Shown: positions 49,981 through 58,740 of the stretch, in pieces
How positions within the stretch are numbered: position 1 is the first letter of the stretch
Layout: each line of letters opens with the position of its first letter
Source of the DNA: Parabacteroides sp. AM08-6
GTDB lineage: Bacteria; Bacteroidota; Bacteroidia; Bacteroidales; Tannerellaceae
Assembly: GCF_003473295.1 (NCBI RefSeq)
Contig: NZ_QRMP01000013.1
Location: forward strand, 25,401-89,400
Direction of reading: 5' to 3'
Length of the DNA stretch: 64,000 nt
The notes under the pieces: generated by a model
Databases searched by the model: none
What the model was told of the DNA's origin: nothing
Seen by the model: the letters and a program-made list of their open reading frames with translations, nothing else
Made by a program: the position numbers and the translations under genes

Positions 49981-52266
49981 TTATCTTATTTTTACTTCGA
50001 ACCGATAATTGCCGGAACCAATCTTCTCCAGAATAACATATCCGTCCGCTTGTTTGAGTTTTGTCACTTTGTCGCCGTTTATCGTTACGCTTTTAACTTT
50101 TCCCTTTACCGGCAGATAAATGTCGGCCTGTGTGTTGGCTGGGATAGTGGCAGATAGTACGAAATTGTCCGGATTGCTTGTAAACGCAACTTGTATCTCT
50201 CCCCGTATAGTGGGCATTTTTATGGATGCTTCTTCCAATGTGGACGGTTGAGGTTTGATACGGAATGTCTCGAATGCCGGACTGAGCGGTTCGATTCCCA
50301 TCAATTTCCGGGGAATGATGTTGGCTGGCGCGCTTCCCCAGGCATGATTCCAGTCTTGGTTGGGTTTATATTTATTGTCCCAGGCTTCCAATGAAATTGT
50401 GGAACCTACACGAATCATATTATACCAGCTCCGGTCGTCCGTTTTCGTCAACATCTGCAACGCATAGTCGCCACCTCCCGCATTGTAAAGTGCGTCCATC
50501 AGGAATTGGGAACCGTACACGCTGCACGCCATATTCCGGGTTTCGATAAAACTTAATACTGTTTTTTTATTTTTGTCCGGCACTATATCGAAAGCCAACG
50601 GGAACATATTTCCATGCAAAGAGGCATGTTCGGTTGAAATGCCATCCCGGTAAACTCCTTTTTTCTGATTGAAAAATGACTGGTTGAATTGTTTTTTGCA
50701 TCTTTCAGCTTGCTGCATATAGTAGTCCGCATCATTTGTTTCTCCGATTACTTGGGCGATGGCGGCCATTTGTTTCAGCGCTTCATAATGGTAGGCATTT
50801 GTTACGACGTTGTAGTCCGTGAAGACGAAGCCATCCGTTTCGCCGCCCTCTTCGTTGTTTAAGCCTAATATTCCGGTATGCGGCCAGTCTACTATATCTT
50901 TGATTTTGTCGTTAAAACGGATAGAAGCCTGAAATTCAGGAGTCTGAAGCCCGGTTGTTGTACTGATGAGTCCATTCTTCTCTTTCAACTGCATCAAAGT
51001 ACGGGGCTTTAGCTGTTCATAAGTTGCTTTCAACGAACGGTTGTCGCCCGTATACAGATAATCATTCCAGGCAATGAGAATAGCCTGCAGAATCCATTCT
51101 GTCGGCCAAGTTGGATAATTCAGTAAATATTCGTACGAGCGGCGCGCCAGCGAGTATTCCCGGTCTACTCCATAATGGCTCAGTTGGTTGATAAGGGCAT
51201 CTGCCTCATAGGGAATACGTTCCCGGTCTCCATCCACATAAATACCGGCAAAAGAGGTTGCTTTGATGGAATATTTACATAAATCCCATATTTGATTAAG
51301 CGTGTCATTGCTGCAATGGAATGAGGAAGCTGTTTCGTCGAACGGATAATGAATATATTCGCGGGCAACATTCTCTTGTTTCAGGACAGAGCTGTATCCC
51401 TCGATTTCGCAAAAACGGAAAGGGACGACTTCGCCGACGTAGGCCGGAATTAACACAGCTGTTTTGCCTGTATTCCGTCTGTCTTTTGCTATTTTAATGC
51501 GGTATGTATGTGTCCCTTTCAGCAAGGCCAGCGGGTAACGGTGGTAACGGATGGTTCCTCCCGGCTTGCGGTTGATACGGCCTTTATCCAAGCATTCACC
51601 CAGATGTACGGTTACCGTATCGTTTTCTGAAGAGGAGGTCAGCGTCAACAATAATTGTCCGAAAGCATCTTTCCCAAAGTCGGCCAAACAGACATCTTTT
51701 GCCACCGACCGGATGGAAACCGGATAATCCGTTGTTTTTACCTGTGGATAATGAGTGGCTGCATATTCCGAAAGGGAAGGTGCTGTCCGGAAAGCTTTTA
51801 TGTCCGACCATTCGCTTTCGCCTTCCGTATCGGTAACGGTTTTTACCCGCCAGAAGTAGAGCTTGTTTGCTTGTAAGGCTGCTCCTCCGTAGAGAACGGC
51901 GGTCGATTTTTTATCTTTTACCAATCCGCTATCCCAAACATTGCCGTTTCCGGAAACTGCCTCCGTATAATTGTCGGATACGATAATCCGGTAAGCTGTC
52001 TGGAAAGTATTTTGTCTTTCTCCCGGAACAATCCAACTGAATGAAGGATGAGTGGAACGGATTTGCACATATTCAAATGGTTCAATCATTTCGTCTGTTT
52101 CCCAGACGGGAATGTTGGACAGAAAACCGTTTATCCAGGTTCGCTCGCTATGTTCAATCAAATCAGTTAATAACCCGGAAGGTTTTTGTCCCGAAGCCTG
52201 TACCAGTAAACTAGTACAAATGATTGAAAGAAAGAATGAAAACTTGCGTAATTTATGTGTTATCAT
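49981..52266 (-). CDS. GH78-type alpha-L-rhamnosidase
   Basis: 761 residues. Signal peptide about 1-26 (ending VQASGQ). Two N-terminal beta-sandwich modules (about 60-300), an (alpha/alpha)6 catalytic barrel (about 310-660) and a C-terminal beta domain. The general-acid region is VDGDRERIPYEADALI and the second catalytic segment is STISLEAWDN followed by NHAWGSAP, as in GH78. It releases terminal L-rhamnose by inversion, probably in the periplasm. It runs opposite to the DoxX-fusion/GH20/GH78 operon with about 330 bp between. Confidence 0.88.
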   Translation of the reverse strand: MITHKLRKFSFFLSIICTSLLVQASGQKPSGLLTDLIEHSERTWINGFLSNIPVWETDEMIEPFEYVQIRSTHPSFSWIVPGERQNTFQTAYRIIVSDNYTEAVSGNGNVWDSGLVKDKKSTAVLYGGAALQANKLYFWRVKTVTDTEGESEWSDIKAFRTAPSLSEYAATHYPQVKTTDYPVSIRSVAKDVCLADFGKDAFGQLLLTLTSSSENDTVTVHLGECLDKGRINRKPGGTIRYHRYPLALLKGTHTYRIKIAKDRRNTGKTAVLIPAYVGEVVPFRFCEIEGYSSVLKQENVAREYIHYPFDETASSFHCSNDTLNQIWDLCKYSIKATSFAGIYVDGDRERIPYEADALINQLSHYGVDREYSLARRSYEYLLNYPTWPTEWILQAILIAWNDYLYTGDNRSLKATYEQLKPRTLMQLKEKNGLISTTTGLQTPEFQASIRFNDKIKDIVDWPHTGILGLNNEEGGETDGFVFTDYNVVTNAYHYEALKQMAAIAQVIGETNDADYYMQQAERCKKQFNQSFFNQKKGVYRDGISTEHASLHGNMFPLAFDIVPDKNKKTVLSFIETRNMACSVYGSQFLMDALYNAGGGDYALQMLTKTDDRSWYNMIRVGSTISLEAWDNKYKPNQDWNHAWGSAPANIIPRKLMGIEPLSPAFETFRIKPQPSTLEEASIKMPTIRGEIQVAFTSNPDNFVLSATIPANTQADIYLPVKGKVKSVTINGDKVTKLKQADGYVILEKIGSGNYRFEVKIR

Positions 52267-52348
52267 GCCATGTGATTAAAATGAATTGTGTAAATATAGC
52301 AACTTTTAATGAATCAAGAAAATGATACCCGGAAAAGGAAAATTCCCA

Positions 52349-52440
52349 ATTATCAAAATGCTATTAAAATAGCAACTAAATCGGATTACTACCGCATGTA
52401 AAACGATTTACCCGCACGGGTAATATTTTTTCACATATCG
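52349..52440 (+). repeat. Dispersed TTACCCG hairpin repeat, copy D (divergent)
   Basis: It starts ATTATCAAAATGCTATTA, close to the start of copies B and C, and has the palindromic core TTACCCG-CA-CGGGTAA (52408-52423), followed by TCACATATCGAT as in C. Confidence 0.65.
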
Positions 52441-52497
52441 ATTTGATTAAAAAAGAAGAGATTTTGATACAAATTGGTATTATCCCGAAAAAAAGCG

Positions 52498-52505
52498 TAT
52501 ATTTG
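52498..52505 (+). promoter_or_regulatory. Putative -7 box for the DoxX-fusion/GH20/GH78 operon
   Basis: TATATTTG, exact TAnnTTTG, 88 bp upstream of the ATG at 52594. Confidence 0.55.
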
Positions 52506-52593
52506 TTTCGGATACTCTCGGTTTAGCCGGATGTGTGAGATGCTTATTGTGAGATTCTTTCGGTCTGATATTATTAATTAAATAGATATATGG

Positions 52594-54129
52594 ATGAAAA
52601 AACTTACTTCTAAAATCATTTTCAGCAATACCCAATTATTGTTGGTATTATTATTACGCATATTGATAGGTTGGCATTTCTTATATGAAGGAATAATTAA
52701 ATTACTTGACCCGACTTGGAGTGCAGCCAGTTATTTATTGTATTCCGACTGGATATTCTCTGGTGTTTTCCATGCGATGGCCGAAAATGCGACAGTACTT
52801 TCTATCGTGAACTTTTGTAATATCTGGGGATTGATATTGATTGGTCTTGCCCTGATGTTCGGTTTGTTTACCCGTTTGGCAAGTATTGCAGGTGCGTGCC
52901 TGTTGTTATTGTATTATGTGGCAAACCCGCCTTTCACTCTTCCGGATTCCATGAAGGAAGGTACCTATATGATTATAGATAAAAATCTGATAGAGATGAT
53001 TGCTTTAATCATTTTGGCTTATTTACCGTCCATCTCGCTGGTTGATTGGAACACCGTGAAAAAGCTGGCTGCAAAATTATCCCGTAAAGGAGGAAAGAGC
53101 GAGACTTCCCCGCATGAATATCCTTGCCAGATGGCTGCTCGCGAACAGAAAGAGACTCTGGAACGGCGTAATTTTCTATACAATCTTATCTCTTTGCCTT
53201 TTGCCGGAATATTTACGTGGAGTGCGGTGAAAGCAAAAACGTTTAAACAAGGAGTAGCTATCGATGCTATTTCCGGTGCTACTACCCGAACTTTTAGTTT
53301 TTCGAATTTAGAAGACCTGAAAGGTACATTGCCGTATGCGAAAATAGGAAATGTGGAATTGAGCCGCATGTTTATGGGATGTAACCTGATTGGTGGTTGG
53401 GCACATTCGCGCGATTTAATTTATGTGCCGGACTTGGTAAAGAAATATCACACACAGCAGAAAGTGTTTGAAACGTTTCAATTAGGGGAACAATGCGGTA
53501 TGAATTGTATCATTCTGAACACCTCTTTGACTCCTCTTATCAATGCTTACTGGAAAGAAACCCGTGGAAAGCTGCAATTTATTTCCGATTGTGCAGGAGT
53601 AGGGGATGTGGAAAAAGGAATCCAGGTGTCTATCGACTCCGGTGCGGCTGCTTGTTATATCCAGGGAGAGATAACGGAAAAGATACTGCGTGAAGGCGGA
53701 AGCTTTGAAGTGGTAGGCGAATGGCTTGAGAAAATACGCAAGCAAGGAGTTCCCGCCGGTATCGGGGCACATTCCCTGGAAGTTATCAAGCGTTGTGTCG
53801 ACATTGGCTTGAAACCTGATTATTGGGTGAAAACATTGCATCACACGAATTACTGGTCTGCAAAACCGGCAGAGCAACATGATAACATCTGGTGTACGAA
53901 TCCGGAAGAAACAATCGCTTATATGAATGGGCTTGAACAGCCTTGGATTGCTTTCAAAGTATTGGCTGCCGGGGCTATTCACCCGAAAGAAGGATTTAAA
54001 TATGCCTTCGAAGGTGGTGCCGATTTTATTTGCGTGGGGATGTATGACTTCCAGATTGTGGATGATGTGAATATAGCCTCCGATATTTTGTCTCAGCCTT
54101 TGAACAGGCAACGTCCGTGGAGATGTTGA
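52594..54129 (+). CDS. DoxX membrane domain fused to a TIM-barrel-like domain
   Basis: 511 residues in two unlike parts. Residues about 15-150 are a four-helix DoxX domain (LLRILIGWHFLYEGIIKLL, LILIGLALMFGLFTRLASIAG). After a charged linker and a further hydrophobic stretch (about 190-210), residues about 230-511 look like a TIM barrel: SRMFMGCNLIGGWAHSRD, AACYIQGEIT, PAGIGAHSLEV and FEGGADFICVGMYDF suggest alternating strands with a phosphate-binding type end. The second part resembles a group of Bacteroidetes proteins of unknown reaction. The fusion places an enzyme at the membrane. It starts an operon with GH20 and GH78, 53 bp before the GH20 ATG. Confidence 0.75.
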   Translation: MKKLTSKIIFSNTQLLLVLLLRILIGWHFLYEGIIKLLDPTWSAASYLLYSDWIFSGVFHAMAENATVLSIVNFCNIWGLILIGLALMFGLFTRLASIAGACLLLLYYVANPPFTLPDSMKEGTYMIIDKNLIEMIALIILAYLPSISLVDWNTVKKLAAKLSRKGGKSETSPHEYPCQMAAREQKETLERRNFLYNLISLPFAGIFTWSAVKAKTFKQGVAIDAISGATTRTFSFSNLEDLKGTLPYAKIGNVELSRMFMGCNLIGGWAHSRDLIYVPDLVKKYHTQQKVFETFQLGEQCGMNCIILNTSLTPLINAYWKETRGKLQFISDCAGVGDVEKGIQVSIDSGAAACYIQGEITEKILREGGSFEVVGEWLEKIRKQGVPAGIGAHSLEVIKRCVDIGLKPDYWVKTLHHTNYWSAKPAEQHDNIWCTNPEETIAYMNGLEQPWIAFKVLAAGAIHPKEGFKYAFEGGADFICVGMYDFQIVDDVNIASDILSQPLNRQRPWRC

Positions 54130-54182
54130 TAGTCTGAATTCACAAATAAATGCTTTATTCTTTAACTTAAATTCTAAATGTA

Positions 54183-55787
54183 ATGAAGACAAACTATTTT
54201 CTTTCTTTTTGCCTTATTCTTCTTTGGGCTTGCCAAGATTCTCCAATAGAAGAGTTTGCGATTATTCCGCAACCATCGTCGATAACCTATACTCCCGGTG
54301 TGGTCAAGTTGAAAGCAAAACCGGTTGTGGGGTATCCGGCGGAATTGGCAAATGAAGCCCAGCTCCTGCAATCCTATCTGTCATCGGATTTTTCTTTGGA
54401 TGTACAGTTAAGAGAGGGGGCGGATAAGGCTGATATCTTGTTGCAGCTTGACCCTACCGTGCTATCGGACAAAAAGGAGGGTTATATATTGGAAGCTGCT
54501 TCCGGTAAGATTTCGATTCAGGCGAATACTCCGGTGGGCATATTGAACGGTGTCCAGACGCTGCGTCAGATTATCAAAGAAAAAGATGGAAAATTGGCTG
54601 TTCAAAAAGCAGTTGTAACGGATTATCCTGCCTTTTCCTGGCGTGCCTTTATGTTGGATGAAGGGCGTTATTTCAAAGGAAAAGAGGTGGTGTTAAATCT
54701 TTTGGATCGGATGGCCGAGTTGAAAATGAATGTCTTTCATTGGCATCTGACGGAAGACCAAGGTTGGCGTATCGAGATAAAGAAATATCCGAAACTGACG
54801 GAAATAGGGGCGTTTCGTGACTCTTCAGAGATTAATCATTTTGGAAGTAATGTATTCGATGGTAAGCGGCATGGAGGTTTTTATACGCAGGAGCAAATAA
54901 AGGAAGTGGTGGATTATGCGGCTAAACGTCATATAATGGTGGTTCCGGAAATTGAAATGCCGGGGCATGCCAGTGCGGCTGTTGCTTCTTATCCTTGGTT
55001 GGGGACAAGCGGTAAACAGATAAACGTTTCTTGCCGTTTTGGAGTACAGTATGATGTGTATAATGTCGCAGACCCGCGTGTAATCGAGTTCTTGGAAGAT
55101 GTGATGGACGAAGTTATCGCTTTGTTTCCTGCTCCGGTATTTCATATAGGAGGGGATGAGGTACGTTATAATCAATGGAAGGAATCGCCTGTCATACAGT
55201 CATACATGGCTACAAACCAGCTGAAAACTCCTGCTGAATTGCAAGTGTTCTTTACCAATAATATTTCGAACTTGTTGGCTTCCAAAGGTCGACGGATGAT
55301 GGGATGGAATGAGATTACAGGAGCAAAATTGCATGAGTACCAGGCCGCGTCCGATACGGATGTAAAGCAAAAGTTAGCTCCCGGAACAATTGTCCATTTT
55401 TGGAAAGGAGATATTTCGTTGGTAAAGCAAACGATTGAACAGGGGTATGACGTTGTTAATTCCAATCATCAATACACATATCTGGATTATACGTATGATG
55501 CGATTCCTTTGAAAGCTGCCTATAATTTTAATCCGATACCCGATGGGTTGACGGATGCACAAAAGAATAAAGTTTTGGGATTGGGTTGCCAGATGTGGGG
55601 CGAATTTATCCCGACAGTCGAAAGTATGAACCTGAAGATTTATCCCCGTTTGGCAGCTTATGCTGAAACTGGTTGGACAGATGTTGTTAATAAGGATTAC
55701 GCTCGTTTCTTGAATTCACTGGACTTTTTCCTGCAGAAATGGTCTGCAGAAGGTATTGTTTACGGCGAAGTAAATAAAGGTTTATGA
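54183..55787 (+). CDS. GH20 beta-N-acetylhexosaminidase lipoprotein
   Basis: 534 residues, shorter than the GH20 at 22470 because the C-terminal modules are missing. Lipoprotein signal (LLWACQDS, C17). GH20b domain about 24-150, GH20 barrel about 152-530 with catalytic D325-E326 in HIGGDEVRY. It cleaves terminal beta-linked GlcNAc or GalNAc. Its end overlaps the start of the GH78 gene (ATGA), so both enzymes are made together and should act on the same glycan with GlcNAc and rhamnose-like ends. Confidence 0.94.
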   Translation: MKTNYFLSFCLILLWACQDSPIEEFAIIPQPSSITYTPGVVKLKAKPVVGYPAELANEAQLLQSYLSSDFSLDVQLREGADKADILLQLDPTVLSDKKEGYILEAASGKISIQANTPVGILNGVQTLRQIIKEKDGKLAVQKAVVTDYPAFSWRAFMLDEGRYFKGKEVVLNLLDRMAELKMNVFHWHLTEDQGWRIEIKKYPKLTEIGAFRDSSEINHFGSNVFDGKRHGGFYTQEQIKEVVDYAAKRHIMVVPEIEMPGHASAAVASYPWLGTSGKQINVSCRFGVQYDVYNVADPRVIEFLEDVMDEVIALFPAPVFHIGGDEVRYNQWKESPVIQSYMATNQLKTPAELQVFFTNNISNLLASKGRRMMGWNEITGAKLHEYQAASDTDVKQKLAPGTIVHFWKGDISLVKQTIEQGYDVVNSNHQYTYLDYTYDAIPLKAAYNFNPIPDGLTDAQKNKVLGLGCQMWGEFIPTVESMNLKIYPRLAAYAETGWTDVVNKDYARFLNSLDFFLQKWSAEGIVYGEVNKGL

Positions 55788-58159
55788 AAACTATCTGTAT
55801 CTATCTTTTAATAGTAGGCAGTCTGCTTGTTCAGTCTGCAAATGCAGTTTCCCGGATGTCTGCGGAACCGGCGAATGTCTGGTTGCAAAACAAATGGCAT
55901 GCGGAATGGATTGCTTGTCCGTCGGAGTCGCTTTATGATTATGGTGTCTATCATTTTCGTAAAAGTTTTGATTTGAGTGAAAAGCCTTCTACTTTTGTCA
56001 TTAATCTGTCCGCTGATAACCGTTACCGTTTGTATGTAAATGGGGAAGCTGTTTGTGTAGGGCCCGCCCGCGGAGATATTAATCACTGGTACTTCGAAAC
56101 CGTTGATATTGCTCCGTTGTTGAAACCGGGTAGAAATGTGTTGGCTGCCCAAGTTTGGAATGCCGGAGTTTATACGCCGGGAGCGCAGATGACTTTGAAA
56201 ACCGGCTTGATAGTTCAGGGAAATACTTCCGCTGAAGAAGTGGTGAATACGAACGGCTCCTGGAAAGTTGTCCGCAGTCAGGCTTATGCTCCTTCGGTTG
56301 AATATCGTCAGGATGTAGGCTGTGCCGATGAGGTGAGAGCCGGATTGTATCTGTGGGGATGGGAAACGCCTGCGTATGATGATGCCGGCTGGAAACCGGC
56401 TATGCAGTTAGGTCGGGGACAACCCTATGGAGTGGGGACGGGCTATGATTGGGTTTTATGTAAAAGAGATATTCCTTTGATGGAGGAAACTTTATTACGA
56501 ATGGTGGAGGTACGCCGTTCGGAAGGACAAACAATTCCGTCGTCTTTCCTGAAAGGTAACGCACCTGTCACTATTCCTGCGCAGAAGAAAATTTCGGTAT
56601 TGATTGACCAGACTTATTTGACGAATGCCTATCCGGAACTGAAAGTCTCCGGAGGAAAAGGTAGTTCGATACGGTTGGTCTATAGCGAGGCGCTGTATAA
56701 GGACGGGCAGAAGGGAAACAGAAATGAGATTGAGGGGCGCTCCATCCAAGGCTTTGTGGATAAATTTTATCCGGATGGCGGAGAGAACCGCTTGTTCCGG
56801 CCTTTGTGGTTCCGCACATATCGTTATCTGCAGATGGAGATTGAAACGAAAGATGAACCTCTTACTCTATTGGATTTGTATGGAATGTACACGGCTTATC
56901 CTTTTGTTGAAAACGGAAGTTTCGAGAGTGACGATGCTTCGATGAAAGATATTTGGAATGTGGGATGGAGGACGGCCCGGCTTTGTGCTAATGAGACCTA
57001 TTTTGATTGTCCTTATTATGAACAGCTTCAATATGTGGGCGACACGCGTATTCAGGCACTCATTTCTTTATATGTGGATGGCGACGACAGGTTGATGCGT
57101 AAAGCGATTAAAATGTTCGATTATTCACGTTCCAGTGAAGGGATTACAGTCAGTCGTTATCCGAGTCGCGTGCCTCAGTATATTCCGCCGTTTTCACTTT
57201 ATTGGATAAATATGGTACATGATTACTGGATGCATCGTGATGATGAGGCTTTTATCAAAAGCTGTATTCCCGGTGTAAAGACTGTATTGGAATGGTTTGC
57301 CGATAAGGTAAATCCGGAGACAGGCATGCTGGGAGGTGTTCCGCATTGGAACTTTGTGGATTGGCCGCGCGAATGGCCTTGGAATAATGAAAAACCGCTG
57401 GGAGGTGTTCCTCCGGGAGCCATAACGGGAGGTTCCGCTATCCTTTCCTTGCAGTTCGCTTATACATTGAAAGATGCTGTCGAGTTGTTGAACCGGTTCG
57501 GCGAACCGGAGTTGGGCGCTCGTTATCAATCGTTGTATCAGACACTTTGTTCGAATACCTATAAACGTTGTTGGATAGAGCAAAAGCAGATGCTTGCCGA
57601 CGATTTGAATCAAACAAGTTATAGCCAGCATGCCAATATAATGGGTATCCTTTCTGATGCAGTCCCACAGGAAAAACAAGAAGCTTTGTTTAAGAAATTA
57701 GATGCGGACCCCTCGCTTATTCAGGCAACATTCTATTATCGTTTTTATTTATTCCGTGCATTGAAGAAAGTAGGATTGGCTGAACAGTACACCGATATGT
57801 TGAAACCTTGGAAAGATATGTTGGCTATTGGATTGACTACGTTTGCCGAAAATCCGGAACCGACCCGTTCCGATTGCCATGCTTGGAGCGCGAGTCCGGT
57901 CTATGATATGCTGGCTACGGTCTGCGGTGTGGAACCGGCTGAACCTGGTTTCCGTTCGGTTCGTATAGCCCCTCATCTGGGACATTTGAAAGAGGTGAAA
58001 GGGAAAGTTCCCCATCCGGCCGGTCTTATCGAAATCGATTTAAGAAAATCGGGCAATAAAATCGTGGGAACGGTAATTTTGCCGGAAGGCTTGCAGGGAA
58101 CGTTTTTCCGGGGTGAAAAAGAAATCAGGTTGATTTCCGGGAAAAATAAAATCGATTAG
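55784..58159 (+). CDS. GH78-like alpha-L-rhamnosidase family protein
   Basis: 791 residues. Signal peptide about 1-21 (ANAVSR). N-terminal beta domains include a galactose-binding-like module (about 45-200, NLSADNRYRLYVNGEAV, WYFETVDIAPLLKPGRN), followed by the (alpha/alpha)6 barrel (about 390-690) with the acid region YFDCPYYEQLQYVGDTR and a later HAWSASPVYDM, and a C-terminal beta domain. This fits the Bac_rhamnosid/GH78 superfamily, though the substrate may be another sugar. It overlaps the GH20 stop by 4 bp. It shares only general layout with the GH78 at 49981, so the two are not recent duplicates. Confidence 0.88.
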   Translation: MKTICIYLLIVGSLLVQSANAVSRMSAEPANVWLQNKWHAEWIACPSESLYDYGVYHFRKSFDLSEKPSTFVINLSADNRYRLYVNGEAVCVGPARGDINHWYFETVDIAPLLKPGRNVLAAQVWNAGVYTPGAQMTLKTGLIVQGNTSAEEVVNTNGSWKVVRSQAYAPSVEYRQDVGCADEVRAGLYLWGWETPAYDDAGWKPAMQLGRGQPYGVGTGYDWVLCKRDIPLMEETLLRMVEVRRSEGQTIPSSFLKGNAPVTIPAQKKISVLIDQTYLTNAYPELKVSGGKGSSIRLVYSEALYKDGQKGNRNEIEGRSIQGFVDKFYPDGGENRLFRPLWFRTYRYLQMEIETKDEPLTLLDLYGMYTAYPFVENGSFESDDASMKDIWNVGWRTARLCANETYFDCPYYEQLQYVGDTRIQALISLYVDGDDRLMRKAIKMFDYSRSSEGITVSRYPSRVPQYIPPFSLYWINMVHDYWMHRDDEAFIKSCIPGVKTVLEWFADKVNPETGMLGGVPHWNFVDWPREWPWNNEKPLGGVPPGAITGGSAILSLQFAYTLKDAVELLNRFGEPELGARYQSLYQTLCSNTYKRCWIEQKQMLADDLNQTSYSQHANIMGILSDAVPQEKQEALFKKLDADPSLIQATFYYRFYLFRALKKVGLAEQYTDMLKPWKDMLAIGLTTFAENPEPTRSDCHAWSASPVYDMLATVCGVEPAEPGFRSVRIAPHLGHLKEVKGKVPHPAGLIEIDLRKSGNKIVGTVILPEGLQGTFFRGEKEIRLISGKNKID

Positions 58160-58251
58160 CATTAAACCTTTTTGTTTTTTCCGGGTCTATTATTCTGAAG
58201 TGCTTCAAATACAGATAAGTTTTTTATGTTATATAATTAAAGTAATAGTTT

Positions 58252-58620
58252 ATGAAGAAGGTAATAGGATTGCTTTTGGTTGTCCTGATTAGTACAGTGA
58301 CAGTTTTTGCTCAGAATGGCAAAAGTGGTGAAAAGAGAGAAGATCCCTCAAAACGGATGGAGAAGATGATAACCGAGTTGAAGCTTGATAAAAAACAGGC
58401 GGCTGATTTCCGTAAAATCAGTAAGAAGTATCAGGAAAAGATGGTGGAAGCGCGTAAAGAAGCTGGCGATGACCGTCAGAAAATGCGTGAGAAGATGATT
58501 ACCATGCGTGACGAACGGAATGCTGAAATCAAAAAGATATTGACGGAAGAACAATACAAGCAATATCTCGAAAAGCAACAGCCTCCGCAGGGACAGCGTA
58601 GAGGACGTGACCGCAAATAA
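58252..58620 (+). CDS. DUF4890-like periplasmic protein
   Basis: 122 residues. Signal peptide about 1-20 (TVFAQN). The rest is a charged two-helix pattern (ITELKLDKKQAADFRKISKK, then RNAEIKKILTEEQYKQYLE) typical of small Spy/CpxP-like proteins of the DUF4890 type, which bind unfolded or metal-stressed proteins. The C-terminus is Gln/Arg/Gly-rich. It lies 92 bp after the GH78 gene and ends before a strong terminator, so it may be part of that operon or independent. Confidence 0.82.
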   Translation: MKKVIGLLLVVLISTVTVFAQNGKSGEKREDPSKRMEKMITELKLDKKQAADFRKISKKYQEKMVEARKEAGDDRQKMREKMITMRDERNAEIKKILTEEQYKQYLEKQQPPQGQRRGRDRK

Positions 58621-58678
58621 GGTTCGTTGCCAAGCTGGGTAATAGGGTTGTCGACCGAATATGAAGGTTGCCGACCGA

Positions 58679-58723
58679 AAAAACAGCTCCCGACCCAACT
58701 CTTTGGGGACGGGAGCTGTTTTT
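58679..58723. terminator. Bidirectional intrinsic terminator
   Basis: A 14-bp stem (58679-58692 with 58710-58723, AACAGCTCCCG type) with A and T runs between the convergent DUF4890 and DUF1080 genes. Confidence 0.85.
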
Positions 58724-58740
58724 ATGTATAGGCTGTCGGA

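Larger units (their letters stand above)
52267..52593. other. 327-bp divergent intergenic region
   Basis: No gene seen. It holds copy D of the dispersed repeat and the TATATTTG promoter of the rightward operon. Confidence 0.6.

Noticed and set aside
58647..58679. Direct repeat GGTTG-CGACCGAA as a regulatory site
   Set aside because: Two short copies lie downstream of a gene next to a terminator, with no promoter nearby; too little to support a function.
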